Origin: Fistularia commersonii
Taxonomy: Eukaryota; Chordata; Actinopteri; Syngnathiformes; Fistulariidae
DNA: 64,000 nucleotides
NCBI GenBank assembly: GCA_037954325.1
Contig: JBBMNZ010000001.1
Coordinates: 17,423,258-17,487,257, forward strand
Direction: 5' to 3'
Under the pieces are notes generated by a model that was not told the origin of the DNA, did no database searches, and saw nothing but the letters and a program-made list of their open reading frames with translations. Every line of letters starts with the position of its first letter. Position 1 is the stretch's first letter. Below, one piece after another: positions 59,961-64,000 of this stretch. Made by a program: the position numbers and the translations under genes.

Positions 59961-62900
59961 TGTTCATGTGTGTCTGGTCAGAATGACGGAAACAAACAGC
60001 AACAATCATTGCCTTCATGACAGAAGCTCTGTTACAGATTCCTCCTCATTTCCAAGATGAACATCGACAATTTAAAAAGATATAAAAGCAATTGTATCAG
60101 TCAATAGCAGGTACTGACAATTTCACAGAAAATTGCACACACAGAGGTCACACACTAAAAAACAAAAAATTGAGGTATAAATTCTGAAATAAATTTGCCA
60201 ATAAATCAGCAGTCACATTTAGTGTTATAAAAAAAGACTTGAGTAATTAATTGAAGAAACATAAATAAACAGCATTTAGTAAAACAAGCTGAGGATGTTT
60301 CTCCTAATAAACAGTGTCAAAGGTAAAATTAGTGTGAGGTTAACTGAGCAGGTGAGAAACAGTCAGTTTGCAAAACTTAAATTAGCTCTCCAAAATAAGT
60401 GTTTCTATTCTTAAGAGTTATAATTTACATTGTAATTGAGCTCTAGATGTTCACAATCATCATCACAATCATGACATTCTGATCAGATCAATGAGCTTGT
60501 TTTTATATCCCTGCTTGCAGTTTTGGAACTCAAGACAACAAGCTTCATGCTTTTACAGGAAAAGAAGACTCTTAAGTGGCTACCTGTCCTTTCAAAGCAC
60601 ATTCGGATATTCATCTCCTCTGTTCACCCTTGTTGTTTAACTGCAACGTAATCTGAGCTCTTGTAGCAGGATATCCACAAGCCTCACAAGTTGCTATATT
60701 AATGATCTCAGTCCCTAGGAATGCAGTTATTATATACAGAGATCATAGTTTTCTGAGACGATAGGTCACCTTCCAAATGGTCACTGACCACTCCACGACT
60801 GTCCTCTGCACAACACAGAATCATGTGGGCCAAATGAAGATTTAGCTAATGCAGCTTAGCCACGAAGGCAAATGTTAGCCAATCTACAATGTAGCTCACT
60901 TAACTTTTCAATGCAGACAAAAATTAGCCACCCAGATTTTTAGATGCCTTTGCTTTGCCACATGGAAACGCCATAGCCACTATTATGTTAGCAAACTTAG
61001 CTTAGCTTGAAGGAACTTTGTTAACTCTGATGTCAACTAACCTAGCTTGGCCACTTGGGTAAAACTATGAAACGCATCTATCATTCTAGCTCTGTGTAAT
61101 TTTGGCACTAAGGAATACTAAAATCCTACAGAACCAGCTGAAGTGTTTGGATTGATGAGAATCTGAAGAATCTAGTTCGATCATCTGAATTGTGGTGTTT
61201 GCACTTCCAGACATTTTACATTGAACGGGTTGTGATGGATTGAACAAGCTTGTGACCAGCACACTCCTCCAAAGAACCAAGATAAAAAAACTATCAGACT
61301 GATCACTCATCTGCAGCATCATAAAATGACAGAAATGTTAAATACTGGAACGGGAAGTCTGGGTCTCCCTGCTTACGGACGCTGGCCCCGCAACCTGACA
61401 GACAAGCAACAGAAGATAGATGGATTAATGGAATTATAGCCAGAAGCTCCATCTAATGCTAAACTCCACATGGTGTGTGATATAATTTGATCAAATCTCA
61501 ACAAACTCTCAAAATACGACAGGTGTTGCTTTTGTTGCTGAGTGATGTTAAAAAGCGCCTCCTCATCCATTCCTCCTCTCTCCGTTCACCCTCCTCCCCA
61601 TCCCTTAAGTCTGAAGGGAAAAAGGGGATGCTCTGGAAGAAACCATCAGGTTGTTACGTTGAAGTTTCATCACAAAAACTTTCAGTCAGATAACAGTGAA
61701 AAGCATGAGCTGCAGCATCTAGCAGAGCAAAAATGCATAAAATTACTCTTTGTTTCCCTGGTACTCTGAGAAGGTGAAATCCCACCAACAATAAGGTTTA
61801 CCCTTAATTACAATTTATTTAATCACATTCTGACTGACTCAATAAACAACAATAAGGTATTAAAACACATTCAAACTACTGCTTCAACTTGTTAGAACAA
61901 ATTAATGTTTACGTCACACTCTGAGGTTTTACTGACTTAACTGACTGACTGTATTTTTATGGGCTTGCCAAAGAGACAAGGAGTTTATTTAGGAGAGGAC
62001 ACCACATCATGTTAGGGTTTAAACATAGTGCTGCACTGCTCTTTGTTAAGGAGTGGTATTCAACAATGTCATTTTCTGATTTCCTTTTACGAAATGACAA
62101 TCACCCTGAAAGGTTCTTTTTCAGCTTCCTGAAAAATGGGACTTTGGTCCCACAGATGTTCACACCTGCTTGAAATTCAACTTTTTCATAAATATTCTCA
62201 TGTTTGTAACCAGAAAAGGTTAAATCAACAACAACATGGAAAAAAAAACTTTGTTTCACTCCACTACAGAAGATTGTATACTCTGTTGCAGAGGATTCTG
62301 CCCTATTTTTTTTTTTTAAAAGATACACTGAAACAGATAATGTGAACGTGGCAACATTCTTTCACATTGCTCATTTCTTGTTTCTTATTCTCTGGCTTTA
62401 TCCGCAAAAGTGCAATACATAGCCAAGTTCTGACTAACCGTCTGGAGATGTGCTTTGTTTGTATTTCATTTTTGCTTAATTCATGGAAACAGAACAAACA
62501 AATAAAATGTCCTCTTCTCGCCTTAAGGATCAGGATCCGGGTCAAACTGGATTGATAATTGTTAAGTGGTTCAGGATAAAATTGGTCATTGGATAGTAGA
62601 AGATGAGCTCATCAGGAGCCAAGAGGTTTGATTGGAGGAAAGTCTAGTCTTGAAAAAGTTCTACAAAATCATAAAGTTCTAGAATATTGAGTTAAGACTT
62701 GCAGTGACCCTGAATGGATGAATGGATAGATTGATTGGCTTTTGGCAGGTTAGCATTTTGAAAGTTGATAGATGGTAAAGGCACTGGTAAAAGAGAGCCG
62801 CATCATTAATGTAAAATAATAACTTCACTGAATGCATGACATATAATATAGTCTAACAAGAAATGAGGGTGAGGCTCCCAGACTGGTGACGTATTTGTTT

Positions 62901-63623
62901 TTTTCTGTCATTTTAAGGGAAGCGATTGGTGACTTCATGGGTTTCGATCAATATGTAGAGGTGATTTCACCACACCAAAGTGAAAGCACCTTCCTGGTGC
63001 TGCAAATCCAAAGGTAACATGAAGTCACCACATCAACCCACTAAGACACAGCAGTTTCATTGTAACACAAGACTTTTAGCTCAGGATTGTCGCCTTAATG
63101 TTTGCGATCTAAAAAAACGCTTCATAAAAGATCCCAGAGGCAATGTATCCTCCCATTACTGAGATAAAAATAAGAAAAGACAAGGGAGCCTCTGGTGTCA
63201 AACATTCAGCCACAGAAACAGGAATAAAAACACTCCCACGTCACTTCCCCACACTTTCGGCTCCACGCCAGATGTGAAGCCCCTTATCGCTAGCTCCCTC
63301 TCCAACTGTTATCTCAACACACGATAAAAATCCCCAACAAAAACCTGCTCCGGCTGTTTCCCCCACGCCCTCCCAAGGGTCCGAAAGCAGGAAGGTGTTG
63401 GCCTCTCTGTATGCAGCAGGCACTGCCTTCCTTCTGCAGAGCAGGCCTCCATAACAAAAGGGGAAGAGAGGAGGGGGGTGAGGGGAAGCAGCGGGTGGGG
63501 TTGGGGGATATACCTTCCTCTGCCTCTCGCTCACTCACTCTCGCTATATCTTTTCTGATAATCGTTTTAGAAGCATGAAGCCTGACCCACATGATACACC
63601 AGAACACACTCGGAAGCACCTAC

Positions 63624-63888
63624 CACATCTCTCCTCTTCCTCCTCTTCTTCTACGTTCTGCTTCTCCTCCTGGATGCTGGAGGATGCAGAGGGAGGTGGT
63701 GACAGAGAGGGAGGTGCCTCGGACCGTCCCACTGCAGAGAGAGAGAGGGAGTGGGAGGGAGAGAGGCTGCTAACAGCGACGTAGCTAATGCTAAACTAGC
63801 CTCCACCTCAGTCTGGGACAGAGGGACGCAAGGACCGAGGGATGATGATGCGGCAGCTTTCACAGGAAACACAGAGGGGGGGGGGGGG

Positions 63889-63922
<34 letters not shown>

Positions 63923-63990
63923 GGATGCCCTGTTACCTTGGAAACTGAGATGATGTGATGATGAAGGCGGAGCCCTGCTCTGATTGGCTG
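63624..63990 (-). promoter_or_regulatory. Candidate AKAP6 promoter and non-coding exon 1
   Basis: Read on the minus strand, this GC-rich block starts with a CCAAT box (63987-63983). CT and C tracts follow, then Ser/Pro-rich unstructured sequence. It reaches a donor-like GATGTG followed by GTAGGT at 63624/63623. No TATA box is seen. An upstream non-coding exon is required because coding exon 1 begins at a splice acceptor. Position and direction fit, but the region could equally be an unrelated GC-rich stretch. Confidence 0.25.
63878..63917. repeat. G-run followed by (GA)n
   Basis: About 11 G then about 14 GA units, inside the candidate promoter. Confidence 0.95.
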
Positions 63991-64000
63991 ACAGGGTGTG

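Overview
The window looks like the genome of a ray-finned (teleost) fish. It is packed with long CA/TG dinucleotide arrays. It also carries fish-type interspersed repeats: a Tc1-like transposon, a palindromic TA-flanked MITE, several broken non-LTR retrotransposons, and the widespread repeat containing a 'TGGGAGGAAAC' type core. One intron of the only gene is just 71 bp. Nothing bacterial or viral was seen.

The only host gene I can support is the 5' part of AKAP6 (muscle A-kinase anchoring protein, mAKAP). It runs on the minus strand from about 50.85 kb down to 11.93 kb. I assembled twelve coding exons by eye. Every junction has AG acceptors and GT donors, and the phases are compatible throughout. 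Together they encode 790 residues: the N-terminal block, the acidic linker, the Ser-rich segment and the first spectrin-like repeat. An in-frame TGA lies upstream of the start ATG in the first coding exon. Mammalian AKAP6 is about 2,300 residues long, so the remaining spectrin repeats, the PKA-binding helix and the 3' end lie beyond position 1. A possible non-coding first exon and promoter lie at 63.6-64.0 kb, with weak support.

Layout from right to left, which is 5' to 3' for AKAP6: (a) 50.85-64 kb, putative promoter and large 5' intron with a LINE cluster (52.85-53.66 and 55.64-56.67 kb), a long GACA/CA array and palindromes; (b) 49.76-50.85 kb, coding exons 1-2, separated by a small intron that looks like a decayed tandem repeat; (c) 37.78-49.76 kb, a 12 kb intron with a rearranged LINE (47.2-47.95 kb), repeats and one strong candidate conserved element (41.1-41.5 kb); (d) 32.0-37.8 kb, a compact cluster of coding exons 3-9; (e) 24.25-32.0 kb, an intron with the Tc1-like element; (f) 24.13-24.25 kb, coding exon 10; (g) 13.13-24.13 kb, an 11 kb intron; (h) coding exons 11 and 12 at 13.0 and 12.0 kb; (i) 1-11.93 kb, the start of the next AKAP6 intron, with a decayed LINE and candidate non-coding conserved elements.

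I found no convincing new biological system. The observations most worth checking are these: the MITE inserted 28 bp after a coding-exon donor; a LINE copy in which the endonuclease region is joined directly to its 3' tail; the pyrimidine-poor acceptor with an ideal branch site at coding exon 2; several intronic blocks that look like regulatory conserved elements; and small palindromes in the 5' intron. All assignments come from reading the sequence and from memory of the families. No alignment or database search was run.
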